From Pseudohongiella sp. (GTDB lineage: Bacteria; Pseudomonadota; Gammaproteobacteria; Pseudomonadales; Pseudohongiellaceae): a DNA stretch of 60,458 nt. A program made the translations under genes and the position numbers. Positions 17,965 to 27,668 of this stretch are shown in pieces. The notes beneath the pieces were generated by a model that made no database searches, had not been told where the DNA came from, and was given only the letters and a program-made list of their open reading frames with translations. The stretch lies in assembly GCA_030651695.1 (NCBI GenBank), contig JAUSCD010000010.1:1-60458 (forward strand), in the 5' to 3' direction. The first letter of the stretch is position 1, and every line of letters starts with the position of its first letter.

Positions 17965-19164
17965 GTGAGCGAGCTTCGGAATCTTCGACATTTATATAGC
18001 CTGCTGGACATTGCGAAACTGGGGAGCATTACCAAAGCAGCGGAAGCTGCCAACCTCTCACAGTCTGCACTGACACAAGGCCTGAACAAAATTGAAGAAA
18101 CCCTGAAAGCCTCTCTTTTCGAGAGAACTGCGAGCGGAATGTTTCTGACAAAATCAGGAGAGGTCTTTATCGCGCGACTGGAGCGAGCCTTGGAGCATCT
18201 CAAGGCTTTCGACACTGAGCTACAAAAAAAACAACGCGGAAAAGGCCCAAACCGATTTCATAAACGCGTCAGCGTATGTCAGCTTCGCGCAGTCATTGCA
18301 ACCGTGGAACACGGGAGTTTCAGTCACGCAGCAACGTCAATGGGCATTGCCCAGCCCACAGTTCACAGAGCAGTACGTGATGTAGAAGGCTTGTGCGATG
18401 TGCAGCTATTTATCCGTTCGCCCTCAGGCGTAGACTCTACACCTCTGGCACGACGCATGGCACTTCTTTCGAGTATTGCATTTTCAGAATTAAATCAAGG
18501 CGTGATTGAAGTTCAGGAACTAATCGGGCAGATGACTGGAAAATTGATAATAGGCAGCCTGCCTCTTGCCAGAACCAAGCTCATCCCGGACTCTGTCTCA
18601 GAACTGCTAAAACATTATCCCGAAGTTCAGGTAAGTATTGTGGATGGGCCATATGATGAACTTCTGCATGCACTTTTGCATAGCAGGATAGATATGATAG
18701 TCGGTGCACTTCGCAACCCCCCGCCGGTCAAGGAGATTACGCAAGACCATTTATTTGATGCCCCTTTATCAGTTGTAGTCAGAGCCGGCCACCCGCTGCT
18801 TCAGCGCAAGCAACTGAATATTGAGGACTTAACTACACTGGACTGGATAGCGCCGAAGGAAGGCACCCCTGCACGGGAGCGATTTACCAATATATTCCTC
18901 AATCAAGGATTGGAGCCGCCAAAACAGGTAATTGAGTGCAGCTCTTCAGTTGCCGTCCGAGGACTGCTTCTTGTAAACGATCGGGCAGCGCTGCTTTCAA
19001 CAGCCCAGATGCAACCGGAAATTAATGCAAAGTTACTAGCCGCCCTTCCTATAAATCTGAATGCCAGCAGACCAATTGGCGTAGCGCTTCGACGCGGCTG
19101 GAAAGCAACCGCAGTCCAAAATCACTACCTTAAAATTCTTACCGATCTTGCAAGACTCTCCTGA
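17965..19164 (+). CDS. LysR-type regulator with two tandem N-terminal HTH domains
   Basis: This regulator is 399 residues long, about 90 more than usual. Residues about 9-66 are a LysR HTH (SLLDIAKLGSITKAAEAAN, LSQSALTQGLNKIEE). Residues about 84-143 are a second LysR HTH (CQLRAVIATVEHGSFSHAAT, GIAQPTVHRAVRDVE). From about 170 on is the substrate-binding domain (GKLIIGSLPLARTKLIPDSV). The start is GTG at 17965 with AGGGAGG just upstream. The ATG two bases earlier runs straight into TGA. It is divergent from the TIM-barrel/PQQ genes and upstream of outer-membrane genes. Shared T-N11-A sites suggest it also controls the lig operon. The effector is unknown. Confidence 0.92.
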   Translation: MSELRNLRHLYSLLDIAKLGSITKAAEAANLSQSALTQGLNKIEETLKASLFERTASGMFLTKSGEVFIARLERALEHLKAFDTELQKKQRGKGPNRFHKRVSVCQLRAVIATVEHGSFSHAATSMGIAQPTVHRAVRDVEGLCDVQLFIRSPSGVDSTPLARRMALLSSIAFSELNQGVIEVQELIGQMTGKLIIGSLPLARTKLIPDSVSELLKHYPEVQVSIVDGPYDELLHALLHSRIDMIVGALRNPPPVKEITQDHLFDAPLSVVVRAGHPLLQRKQLNIEDLTTLDWIAPKEGTPARERFTNIFLNQGLEPPKQVIECSSSVAVRGLLLVNDRAALLSTAQMQPEINAKLLAALPINLNASRPIGVALRRGWKATAVQNHYLKILTDLARLS

Positions 19165-19345
19165 TCTTGTAAATAGCGTTTCCGTATAGCACGGTCCATA
19201 ATTCTAATTCGACAGACTGCCATACTAAAAAGATAATTGTCCGATTGCACCTCAATTCTATTGGCGAATATCCTCACCACTAGAACAAGAGAAATGCATC
19301 CTGAATTACTTTTAGCAATAATCTCTTATCGGGATAGTCGTCGTA

Positions 19346-21724
19346 ATGAAACACGAAAAAATAAGAAATTTGAGTAGTTTTCTTGTGCCAATATTCGCTG
19401 TGTTCCCTGTCACGTCTGAAGCGCAAAACCCTACCATTTTCCGGGCAGATATAGATGCTAGTGAAATCCGGATTGATGGTCGTATCGATGAAGCTGTCTG
19501 GCTCGATACAATCGTATTCGATCAGCTTCTTGTAATAAATCCGGATTCACTGGCCATACCTGCGTACAAAACTGAAATCAGGGCTTTCTATAATGATGAA
19601 GGGATTTATGTCGCCGCCAAGAACTATCAGCCAACTGATACTCTTGTCGCCCGTCTGAGTGCAAGAGATGCAAGGGTCCGTCGGGACGCGTTCGGAATTT
19701 CAGTGGATCCGTCAGGAAGGGGGCTGTACGGCTATAACATGCGGGTACATTTGGGCGGAAGCGTTTCCGACGGAACCATACTACCGGAACGTCAAATGTC
19801 GCGTGATTGGGATGGTCCATGGCGGTCAGCAACACAAGAGCTTGATGATGGCTGGTCAACTGAAATTTTTATCCCTTGGTCCATGATGTCACTGCCTGCT
19901 GCTGGCAACGAGGCCAGACAAATCGGGCTCTATTTTGAAAGAACTGTAGCGCATTTGAACCAGACATGGTCCTGGCCACCACTACCGAACACCGCACCAC
20001 AGCATCTCTCCGCCTACGCCAAATTCGATATTCAAGGTATTGCTCCAAAACCACAGCTAATATATTACCCATATGTTTCATCGTCTTATGACAATTTAAG
20101 TGGCCGCACCGACTCACGGGCCGGGACGGATCTCTACTGGCGCCCCAACTCAAACACTCAGATTTCCGCAACAATCAACCCGGACTTTGGAACGGTAGAA
20201 TCTGACGACATTGTTGTAAATCTTGGTGCATTTGAAACCTTCTTCTCCGAGAAACGTTCGTTTTTTCTTGAGGGAAATGAAATTTTTAACGCGCACCCGC
20301 GGGCAATCGGAGGACAGTCACCCCTGACCCTGCTCAACACACGCAGAATAGGCGCCTCCGCGGACTACGATTTTCCGCAAGATTTCCAATACACTGCAAC
20401 GGATCGCAACCAGCCATCAGACCTTATTGGCGCAGCAAAAGCTACCGGCCAGACTGGTTCGCTCAGATATGGTGTGATGATCGCTGCAGAAGATGACGCT
20501 GCCCTCAGAGGCCTGAGCGCAGACAATCAACAACAGACTATTTATGCTGATGGCAAAGACTTTTTAATCGGCAGGCTACTATACGAAAATACTTCAGGAG
20601 GCGGGCGGCAAAGTATCGGCTGGATGGGAACTCATCTCTCGCATCCGAATACAACAGCGACTGTTAATGCCATCGATATGCACTATTTTTCAGTTGATGG
20701 CTTATGGGCAGTCGATACTCAGTTTCTCCACAGCGATGTAAATGGAACATCTGGTGCAGGCATGATCACTGACGTAGCTTTCAGCCCTGGCCAAGGCATC
20801 AAACACAGCATCGCAAGCAGTTATCTGGATAAAAAAATCGAACTGAACGATGCAGGCTTCATGCGCAGAAATGACGAGGTATCCCTGGACTATACCTTTA
20901 CCATCAGTCGCTCTGGATTCGAGCGCTACCGGACTCAGGAAAGCACCATACGACTAGTGAATCAGTGGAATACGTCTGGCCACCCCGTCAGAACCGGGCT
21001 ATTTGCAGAACAGGAATATACTTTCTATAACAACTCGACCTTGGCGCTGGACATCCGCTACTATCCTCCCCGTATCGACGATCGTGCTTCGCGCGGCAAC
21101 GGAAGTTACAAAATCCCTTCCCGTTTTGCGGCCGAGGCAACCTGGCAAAGTGATCGGTCAAGGCCGTTAAGTTTGCTGTTGTCTGCCGGCAACACCCAGG
21201 AAGACCTTCAGCGATCAAACATTGGTTTGACTGCCGGACTAGTCTGGCAACCGAATGACAAGTTTTTCTTCGAAAACGAGATTTCCTACAACGACAGGAA
21301 CTCGCTTTTAGTCCGTAGTGATCCGGGTTTCATGACTGCATACACAGCAAATGAATGGAATTTCCGTTTAAATGCCAACTACTTTTTGACTTCCCGCCAA
21401 CAATTCAGAATGAGTACGCAATGGAGTGGTTTAAAGGCACACGAAGACAAACACTATAGAATTGATCAGCAACGAATAGCGTCGTTGAACAGGATATTTA
21501 CACAGCCAAAAGTATCCAAAGACTTCAATGTGAGCAGATTGAGCTTTCAGGCCCGGTACCAATGGGAAATAGCCCCACTATCAGATCTGTTTTTAGTATA
21601 CACAAGAGGCAGCAATCTTGATCCGGACTTCGACGGCAGTTTTCCCACACTGCTACAGGAAGCGTGGAGTGAGCGAATTTCTGAAACTTTTGTGGCAAAA
21701 GTCCGTTACCGATTTGGTGGTTAA
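19346..21724 (+). CDS. DUF5916 outer-membrane protein with CBM9-like domain
   Basis: The 792-residue protein has a signal peptide (ending VTSEAQ). A family-9 carbohydrate-binding-module-like domain follows (IRIDGRIDEAVWLDT, then FYNDEGIYVAA and EIFIPWSMMSLP). From about residue 250 there is a large beta-barrel-like domain of the DUF5916 type, containing NPDFGTVESDDIVVN and FFSEKRSFFLEG, with an aromatic-rich C-terminus KVRYRFGG. Proteins of this family are widespread in aquatic bacteria that degrade polymers, but no biochemical role is settled. It may bind or pass a ligand across the outer membrane. It lies between the LysR gene and a TonB receptor on the same strand. A 181-base gap before it may hold its own promoter. 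Confidence 0.88.
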   Translation: MKHEKIRNLSSFLVPIFAVFPVTSEAQNPTIFRADIDASEIRIDGRIDEAVWLDTIVFDQLLVINPDSLAIPAYKTEIRAFYNDEGIYVAAKNYQPTDTLVARLSARDARVRRDAFGISVDPSGRGLYGYNMRVHLGGSVSDGTILPERQMSRDWDGPWRSATQELDDGWSTEIFIPWSMMSLPAAGNEARQIGLYFERTVAHLNQTWSWPPLPNTAPQHLSAYAKFDIQGIAPKPQLIYYPYVSSSYDNLSGRTDSRAGTDLYWRPNSNTQISATINPDFGTVESDDIVVNLGAFETFFSEKRSFFLEGNEIFNAHPRAIGGQSPLTLLNTRRIGASADYDFPQDFQYTATDRNQPSDLIGAAKATGQTGSLRYGVMIAAEDDAALRGLSADNQQQTIYADGKDFLIGRLLYENTSGGGRQSIGWMGTHLSHPNTTATVNAIDMHYFSVDGLWAVDTQFLHSDVNGTSGAGMITDVAFSPGQGIKHSIASSYLDKKIELNDAGFMRRNDEVSLDYTFTISRSGFERYRTQESTIRLVNQWNTSGHPVRTGLFAEQEYTFYNNSTLALDIRYYPPRIDDRASRGNGSYKIPSRFAAEATWQSDRSRPLSLLLSAGNTQEDLQRSNIGLTAGLVWQPNDKFFFENEISYNDRNSLLVRSDPGFMTAYTANEWNFRLNANYFLTSRQQFRMSTQWSGLKAHEDKHYRIDQQRIASLNRIFTQPKVSKDFNVSRLSFQARYQWEIAPLSDLFLVYTRGSNLDPDFDGSFPTLLQEAWSERISETFVAKVRYRFGG

Positions 21725-22021
21725 TTCCCGGCCATAGTGCTGTAGCCTTGACCACTTATTTTGGATTCCGATGGGTGTTACCTACTCCTTATAAGATCTC
21801 TTTGTCCTAATATATGCGTGGTTGCAACAACCACTAAATGCCCGTATTTACACGCACAATTCATGACCCTGGGCACAGGTCATAAATAATCTGATATAGA
21901 AAAACTTTATACCCCTTGACAGTATTTGAGGCAGGCCGGCTGTTTTATTCGTGACATACTCGGGACACTCAAGTTACTACCTTGGGGCATATTTAAATTA
22001 AAATAATATCGGAGCCAAGTC

Positions 22022-24886
22022 ATGAGTCAGTCAATAACTGAACCGTTAAACCCATCTCGAAAAATTCAGGGGAAGCAAAGCCGAAAAGTTATACGCCTTC
22101 ACCCGCTGGCGTGCGCAGTGATTCTTGCTACCACCGCGCCCACACTGTACGCGCAGAATCAACAGGCCATTGAAGAGATCGTTGTTCGCTCCACCGCAAC
22201 CGGCACCGGTATTCGAGGCATCGCGCCTGTCGGATCACCGTCTATCAGTATCTCACGAGAGGAATTACTGGAATCCCCTGTCAGAAATGCAGCAGAAATC
22301 ATTACGGAAATGCCACAAGGGTCGCAGTTGAACTCGGGAGTTGCAAACGCTTCAGGAGGCAATGGTGGTGGCGCACGCGGCCTGAATCTGAGAGGTCTTG
22401 GTACTAACGCCTCGCTTATGCTGGTTAACGGCCACCGTCCTGTCGGTCAAGGCATATCCACTGTTGCGCCCGACCCAGGCTCTATTCCATTTGCAGCGAT
22501 CGAGCGCGTAGAAGCGGTAATGGACGGTGTTTCATCGGTCTACGGTTCCGACGCAGTTGCGGGTGTTGTTAACTTTATTCTGCGCAACGATTTTGATGGT
22601 TTGGATGTAAAGCTGTCCGGACAATCCGGACTACAAGACAGCCGTCAGATTGACATAGTGGCGGGTCGCAACTTCGCAAATGCAAACGTCATGTTTGGCC
22701 TCACCGAAGAACGTGTAGATGCAATGCGCACTAATGAACGTGACTATCTGATGCAAGATCTACGTGCTTATGGCGGTGCAGATAATCGTTTGACCACACC
22801 GTACGCAGGCACACCCGGCACAATAGTACTCAGAAACAGGGCGATGTTTGGTATTCCAGCGAGCTTTAATGGGGTAACTGACCCAGTCACTGGCCTGCGT
22901 CGACCGACACTGGAAGAAGTTACCGCACTACGCAATCAGCCGAATCTGAGTGACGCGGGCAACTACACGACTTACCGCGGTGAAGAAGATAATACCAAAG
23001 CATTCGCTCGCGTGCGCTTCGATCTCAATGACTCACTACAGTTGACATACACCGGCCTGCTTGGTGTTCGAACAACGAGAAATGACGGAAATACCTCTTT
23101 GGCACTGAATATTACGCCAAACAGCCCGTACTATATTCCTGGTCTCGCGCCTGCAGGCCAGGCCTATACCGTCAGGTACAACGTGGCGGACGCCGGAGTA
23201 GCGTGGCCGATAACCACATCTGAAACTACCATCAACCAGTTTGTTGATGCGGAGCAGGACATCGGTGAGTGGTTGTTGCGCGGATCATTTTTCTCGGGCT
23301 CCACAGACGGCGAAGACATCAATCGTCCGGAAGCCAATAATGCAGCGCTGACCACCGACCCTGCAGGCACCCCAGCAGGCTATCGCAACTATGCTGAATT
23401 CGGAAACAACCCGGAATGGTTCAACCCGTACTTGACCACGCCGCAGGCAGGGCTCGCCGAGCATTTGATAGGCACAACAATCCGCATGGGTGAACAAAAG
23501 CAACGCGGAACCCGTGTGGGTCTAGAGGGGCCAATCTGGGAGCTGCCTGGTGGAACTGCACGACTGAATGTCGGGGCTGAGTATGTCTGGAGCACGCACT
23601 GGAACAAGTTGAATCAAGACGTACGTTTCTACGATAAAACAAACTATGTGCTGCGTGATACCCGCATAAATCGCGAAGTTAAATCCGTTTACGGTGAGGT
23701 ATACGTTCCACTTATTGATACGGCAAATTCAATGCCCGGTGTACAAAAACTGGTACTGAATATATCCGCGCGCCACGATGAATATTCAGATTTTGGCAAA
23801 ACAACAAACCCCCGCATTGGTATGAGCTGGGATGTAAATGACACCATAAGTCTGCGAGCCAGTGCAGGCACAGCATTCAGAGCGCCCTCACTAGATCAGA
23901 TAAACCCGGGAGTCAACAGCACACTCACGCGCGGTACTATTCAGGTCAATCCGGCACTAACTGGTGAATTTCCTCTCACTATCCCTTCAACTGGCACAAC
24001 AGACATCTTTGTACGAGGCGGAAGAAACCCGGATCTCGGCCCTGAAGACGCCAAGATGTGGTCAGCGGGTGTAGATCTCACACCAACAATGTTTGATGGC
24101 TTCCGCTCCAGCGTGACGTACTACAGTGTTCGCTACGAAGATCGTATCGAGACAGTTCCGAATCCTTCAACTGCTTTGAACTCTGTAGCAAACCGACAGC
24201 TGTACGCCCCATACATCACACCAATTCAACAGCCGGCAGGATGCACAGATGGCGTGCTGAACACATACCATCCGTTGTTTCAGAAATTTCTAAACATGGA
24301 AGGCACAAGATTTGCCGGTGGACCAGGGGATTGCCAGGCAGTGGCTATTTACGACCAAGGATTGCAAAATGTCGGATCGGTGAATCAGTCGGGTCTTGAT
24401 GTTCAGGCGTCATACAATTGGATGAACGACCTGGGCCTCTGGCGTGTAAGTGGTAACGTTGCAAAAATTCTTGAGCTGGAACGCACACTGATATCAGGTG
24501 GCACCTGGTTTGAGGTACTGGATCGAATTGGCTGGCAGACTTCCCTGCGCTCTAATGTACGTCTGTCCTGGTCCAGCGAAAACTGGAATGCTGCGCTCAC
24601 AACCAAACTGGAAGGAGGATACACAAATGATGCAACGCCAACTGTAACCGGCGTCAAAGTTCCAACTCAGGAGGTTGGTTCCTGGACGACGTTAGACGCT
24701 ACGCTTGCATACACTACACCTGATGACGGTTCATGGCTGGCTGGCATTAATACCACGCTTGGCGTACAGAATCTGACGGATAAACAACCTCCGATAGTGC
24801 TGAATGGCTCGCTGGCTATAGATGCCAATGTTCATAATCCGTTCGGCAGAATATGGCGCCTGGAGATCAGCAAGCGCTTCCAGTAA
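22022..24886 (+). CDS. TonB-dependent outer-membrane receptor of the putative aromatic-degradation locus
   Basis: The 954-residue protein has an extended N-terminal signal region (LHPLACAVILATTAPTLYAQ). The TonB-near segment is EEIVVRSTATGTGI. The plug motifs are NLRGLGTNASLMLVNGHRP and RVEAVMDGVSSVYGSDAVAG, and the barrel ends in LEISKRFQ. The SNLGxxATLVLVNG-like plug places it with receptors used for organic carbon sources. It follows the DUF5916 gene by 297 bases. That gap contains no gene and has one TTGACA at 21916 without a convincing -10 box. Being inside the locus that ends in the lig operon, it may import the starting compound. The ligand is unknown. Confidence 0.92.
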   Translation: MSQSITEPLNPSRKIQGKQSRKVIRLHPLACAVILATTAPTLYAQNQQAIEEIVVRSTATGTGIRGIAPVGSPSISISREELLESPVRNAAEIITEMPQGSQLNSGVANASGGNGGGARGLNLRGLGTNASLMLVNGHRPVGQGISTVAPDPGSIPFAAIERVEAVMDGVSSVYGSDAVAGVVNFILRNDFDGLDVKLSGQSGLQDSRQIDIVAGRNFANANVMFGLTEERVDAMRTNERDYLMQDLRAYGGADNRLTTPYAGTPGTIVLRNRAMFGIPASFNGVTDPVTGLRRPTLEEVTALRNQPNLSDAGNYTTYRGEEDNTKAFARVRFDLNDSLQLTYTGLLGVRTTRNDGNTSLALNITPNSPYYIPGLAPAGQAYTVRYNVADAGVAWPITTSETTINQFVDAEQDIGEWLLRGSFFSGSTDGEDINRPEANNAALTTDPAGTPAGYRNYAEFGNNPEWFNPYLTTPQAGLAEHLIGTTIRMGEQKQRGTRVGLEGPIWELPGGTARLNVGAEYVWSTHWNKLNQDVRFYDKTNYVLRDTRINREVKSVYGEVYVPLIDTANSMPGVQKLVLNISARHDEYSDFGKTTNPRIGMSWDVNDTISLRASAGTAFRAPSLDQINPGVNSTLTRGTIQVNPALTGEFPLTIPSTGTTDIFVRGGRNPDLGPEDAKMWSAGVDLTPTMFDGFRSSVTYYSVRYEDRIETVPNPSTALNSVANRQLYAPYITPIQQPAGCTDGVLNTYHPLFQKFLNMEGTRFAGGPGDCQAVAIYDQGLQNVGSVNQSGLDVQASYNWMNDLGLWRVSGNVAKILELERTLISGGTWFEVLDRIGWQTSLRSNVRLSWSSENWNAALTTKLEGGYTNDATPTVTGVKVPTQEVGSWTTLDATLAYTTPDDGSWLAGINTTLGVQNLTDKQPPIVLNGSLAIDANVHNPFGRIWRLEISKRFQ

Positions 24887-25092
24887 TAAAAACTGCTTTA
24901 CCAATTTGCTTGCCCGGGTTCTCGAACCAGATACCCGGGCAGGTATCTTACCTTATCTCTCCCAACGTGTGCCTGTTGCGAAGGGCTTGCAGTAGTAAAT
25001 CGGCAAATCTCAAGCAGCGAAATCACGTTTTGCAAGATGCAGCCTGATACCTTTTACTTCGTTGTAAAATCTCAAACTCAGCTTGTCTTGAC

Positions 25093-25148
25093 ACCGACAG
25101 TCTGTAACCTATGCTCCCATAAGCTACAGATCCTGTCGGTTTCTTTTT
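25093..25148 (+). terminator. Rho-independent terminator downstream of the TonB receptor
   Basis: ACCGACAG at 25093-25100 pairs with CTGTCGGT at 25133-25140. An inner TCTGTA/TACAGA pairing extends the stem. The run TTCTTTTT follows. It lies about 200 bases after the receptor stop codon. The 414-base gap 24887-25300 holds no gene. Confidence 0.75.
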
Positions 25149-25261
25149 AAAATCAGCTTCTCAGTACAGCTAACGGTAGCCCTGAATAGTTTACCGACAC
25201 ACTAATCGGGACAGGGACTGGGATAAGAAGAGATGGGAGGAAAGAGTGTTTATTGTGGGTC

Positions 25262-25285
25262 CCTGCAGGCCAGGCGGCCTGCAGG
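25262..25285. terminator. Short GC-rich hairpin beyond the minus-strand gene at 25301
   Basis: CCTGCAGGCC (25262-25271) pairs exactly with GGCCTGCAGG (25276-25285) across a four-base loop. It lies just after the stop of the minus-strand gene. No T-run follows on either strand, so it may be a Rho-assisted or 3'-end-protecting hairpin. Confidence 0.4.
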
Positions 25286-25300
25286 AATCCTGTGCGAGAA

Positions 25301-25984
25301 TTAATGCGGGCGAGGAAGAATAAGTTCTTTTTTAGTCAATTGATACGTGAGTTTCATCAAGTCCTTCTTTGCCATTTCACAGTGTACAGGCAAATGCTTG
25401 AGTACATCTTGCGCAACAGCCGGGTCCATTAGATCGATGAGCAAGGCCGCTGAGGGATACTGATCCTGCTGACCTCGAATTTCCTGCTCTTTGGTCTTGA
25501 TGGTGGATGTATCTGCATTCACCATCCAACTTTCTACAGCTACTACACCTTCCAAACCTTGAAGCGTATGCAGACGATCCGACAACTCTTGCTTTACCTC
25601 AGGACAAATACCCTTTGAGCCGTCATCCAGACGCAAGGAAAGCAGATACCCCCCTATCCCTATGCCCCAACGATGTGTCACTCCGAAAGCACCCCGTACA
25701 GTACTGTGATAACGCGGAAATATTTTTTGAGACCAAGGGCTTGGATTGCGTAATGAGTGTAAATACGCATCACAGGAAAGATCATCAACACTCACTGTGT
25801 CATACCGGCTGAAATACAGAGATCCGTCGCCAGTCATATTTTTATAGTTTCTGGCGCGCAGAAATCCCTCAATTACAACTCTGTCGTGATAGTGTTCGTT
25901 GGTATACCAGCGCTCTACTTCAGCTTCACTTCCGGGCTCAACACAATGCCAGACGCCAAGCGCGCCTTTTCCTGCTAGTTTCAT
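25301..25984 (-). CDS. Uncharacterised protein with EthD-like ferredoxin-fold appearance
   Basis: This 227-residue soluble protein begins GKGALGVWHCVEPGSEAEVE, followed by WYTNEHYHDRVVIEGF. The WY..EH..R...PGF-like pattern is seen in small alpha+beta barrel proteins of the EthD/antibiotic-monooxygenase type. A second half (LRLDDGSKGICPEV, then LHTLQGLEGVVAVESWMV) could be another such fold, so it may be a two-domain barrel. It lies 33 bases downstream of the MFS transporter on the same strand and is very likely co-transcribed with it. No catalytic residues can be named. A role in handling an aromatic or quinone-like intermediate is speculation based on neighbours. Confidence 0.7.
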   Translation of the reverse strand: MKLAGKGALGVWHCVEPGSEAEVERWYTNEHYHDRVVIEGFLRARNYKNMTGDGSLYFSRYDTVSVDDLSCDAYLHSLRNPSPWSQKIFPRYHSTVRGAFGVTHRWGIGIGGYLLSLRLDDGSKGICPEVKQELSDRLHTLQGLEGVVAVESWMVNADTSTIKTKEQEIRGQQDQYPSAALLIDLMDPAVAQDVLKHLPVHCEMAKKDLMKLTYQLTKKELILPRPH

Positions 25985-26017
25985 ACTTATTACTCCAACA
26001 TCTTCAATTTCTATAAT

Positions 26018-27334
26018 TTACTCAACAACTGAAAGGCGCTTGATATCACCAAGTACAAAAATGTACAGAAGAGCGCCAATGAGTGGCATAGATCCAACAT
26101 AGACTAACGCCGCAGCGTAACTTGTTGTGTAGAACAAAATGTAGCCAATCAATATTGGGGTGAGTATGCCAGCAAGATTTGTTATGAAATTGAACACTCC
26201 GCCACTCATTCCAATTAACTCTTTCGGAGCCACATCAGAGATAACTGTCCAGCCCAAATTCGTTATGCCTTGACCAAAGAATGCAACGCACATAATCGCG
26301 ATGACAATCACATTGCCGTCGGATCCTTTGGGCACCAAAGCTGCGAACACGATCACCGACGCCATTATGAAACCGAGGGTAATGGGTACCTTGCGACCAA
26401 TGTTTGCAGATCCGGTTTTACGCAACAGATAGTCAGAGAGTTGACCGCCACAAAGTACTCCAAGTGCGGCAGCAATATATGGCAACGCACCCCAGATTCC
26501 GGCTTGCAGAAACTGCATGTCCCGCTCACTACCAAGATAGTTGATAAAGTCGATCAGAAAAAACACCAGAACAGTGTTGCCACAGAACATAGCAGCTGAC
26601 GCCACCAGAATCTGTCGACGCCGGAACACACTGGCAAGATTTTTGAAACTGAATTTGACCCGCGCAACCTTAGGAGCCAGACCACCACCAGCTTCGATAT
26701 GATCCAACTCAGCCTGATTAGCAATCTTGCTATCATTTGGTTCGTGATACTTGCCGTAGAAGTAGAAAGCAAACAACATGCCTCCCAATCCGGCAATCAA
26801 AAACAGCGCCCTCCAGCCAAACTCAGAGGTGATCCACACCAATGGTACGCTCAGGAACGCCAGTCCTGCATATTGCCCTACTGCATAAATACTATTTGCA
26901 CGCGCACGCTCTCCCTGCGGGAACCAAGTAGCGAGAATACGGCTGTTCGCCGGAAAACAAGGCGCCTCACACAAGCCCATACCGAGCCGATAGCCGAACA
27001 TCGTCGCAAAACTGCCTGCCATGCCTTGGGCGGCGGTAAATAATGACCAACTAAAAAGCGATAGTCCGTACGTAACTCTGGTACCAAACCTGTCGAGAAA
27101 TACGCCGCCTGGTATCTGAGCAAAAGCGTATGTGAGACTGAATGCAGCGCCCAGGTAACCTATTTGCACGGCGTTCAAACCAAGATCTTCCTGCATTCCG
27201 CCCACTCGGGCAATACCAAACACAGCTCTGTCGAGGTAGTTTATGGTTGTTCCAATCAGTACCATGAATAGTATCGGAAACCAGCGTACATGAGTGCGTT
27301 GTTCATTTAAAGTGGCGCCTGCGTTCGTATTCAC
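26018..27334 (-). CDS. MFS transporter of the anion:cation symporter type
   Basis: The 438-residue protein has about twelve hydrophobic segments and the MFS signatures INYLDRAVFGIA and GGVFLDRFGTRVTYG. These fit the ACS group that imports organic anions such as hexuronates and aromatic acids. The GTG at 27334, preceded by GAGGAGAAAGAG, is a better start than an in-frame ATG 51 codons upstream, which would add a non-hydrophobic tail. It is divergent from the lig operon and shares its regulatory gap. The most likely cargo is an acidic precursor of protocatechuate or protocatechuate itself. This is inferred from position. Confidence 0.88.
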   Translation of the reverse strand: MNTNAGATLNEQRTHVRWFPILFMVLIGTTINYLDRAVFGIARVGGMQEDLGLNAVQIGYLGAAFSLTYAFAQIPGGVFLDRFGTRVTYGLSLFSWSLFTAAQGMAGSFATMFGYRLGMGLCEAPCFPANSRILATWFPQGERARANSIYAVGQYAGLAFLSVPLVWITSEFGWRALFLIAGLGGMLFAFYFYGKYHEPNDSKIANQAELDHIEAGGGLAPKVARVKFSFKNLASVFRRRQILVASAAMFCGNTVLVFFLIDFINYLGSERDMQFLQAGIWGALPYIAAALGVLCGGQLSDYLLRKTGSANIGRKVPITLGFIMASVIVFAALVPKGSDGNVIVIAIMCVAFFGQGITNLGWTVISDVAPKELIGMSGGVFNFITNLAGILTPILIGYILFYTTSYAAALVYVGSMPLIGALLYIFVLGDIKRLSVVE

Positions 27335-27505
27335 AACTCTTTCTCCTCGAGGCCATGACTTCGCTGACCCATTTTTATTGTACTTGATGCAAACATTGCA
27401 GAGGTGTTGTCCAGTAGCACGGGCCACCTGAGCAAAGTCGAGTTTTAGCGTCACTAGTATTTCATAATCTGATTTTACAAACCGCATCGAATCTCGCGAT
27501 CATCC

Positions 27506-27520
27506 ATAAGTATTTGCTAT
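27506..27520 (+). promoter_or_regulatory. Candidate LysR-type operator, T-N11-A site 2
   Basis: ATAAGTATTTGCTAT differs from site 1 (17711) at one position and fits T-N11-A with ATA/TAT ends. It lies 172 bases before the MFS start in the 429-base divergent gap (27335-27763) between the MFS gene and ligK. That gap has no gene. Confidence 0.55.
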
Positions 27521-27668
27521 ACCACCATAAAAACAATAAAAACAGCAGGGTCTCAGAATTATTCGATTCTGCAGTTGCCGCAGATGGCGATTTCTTCTTT
27601 AGCAATGAAAAGTACTTCCTTAATTTTTCCCATAAAACACCTCTTTGCAAAGGTAGACACCATTGGAT

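Noticed and set aside
21880-21900. ATAAATAATCTGATAT as a fourth LysR site
   Set aside because: It needs a one-base longer centre and several mismatches, so it is not better than chance in an AT-rich gap.
21916-21948. TTGACA box as promoter of the TonB receptor at 22022
   Set aside because: No acceptable -10 box is found at 16-18 bases. The nearest AT-rich hexamer is about 21 bases away.
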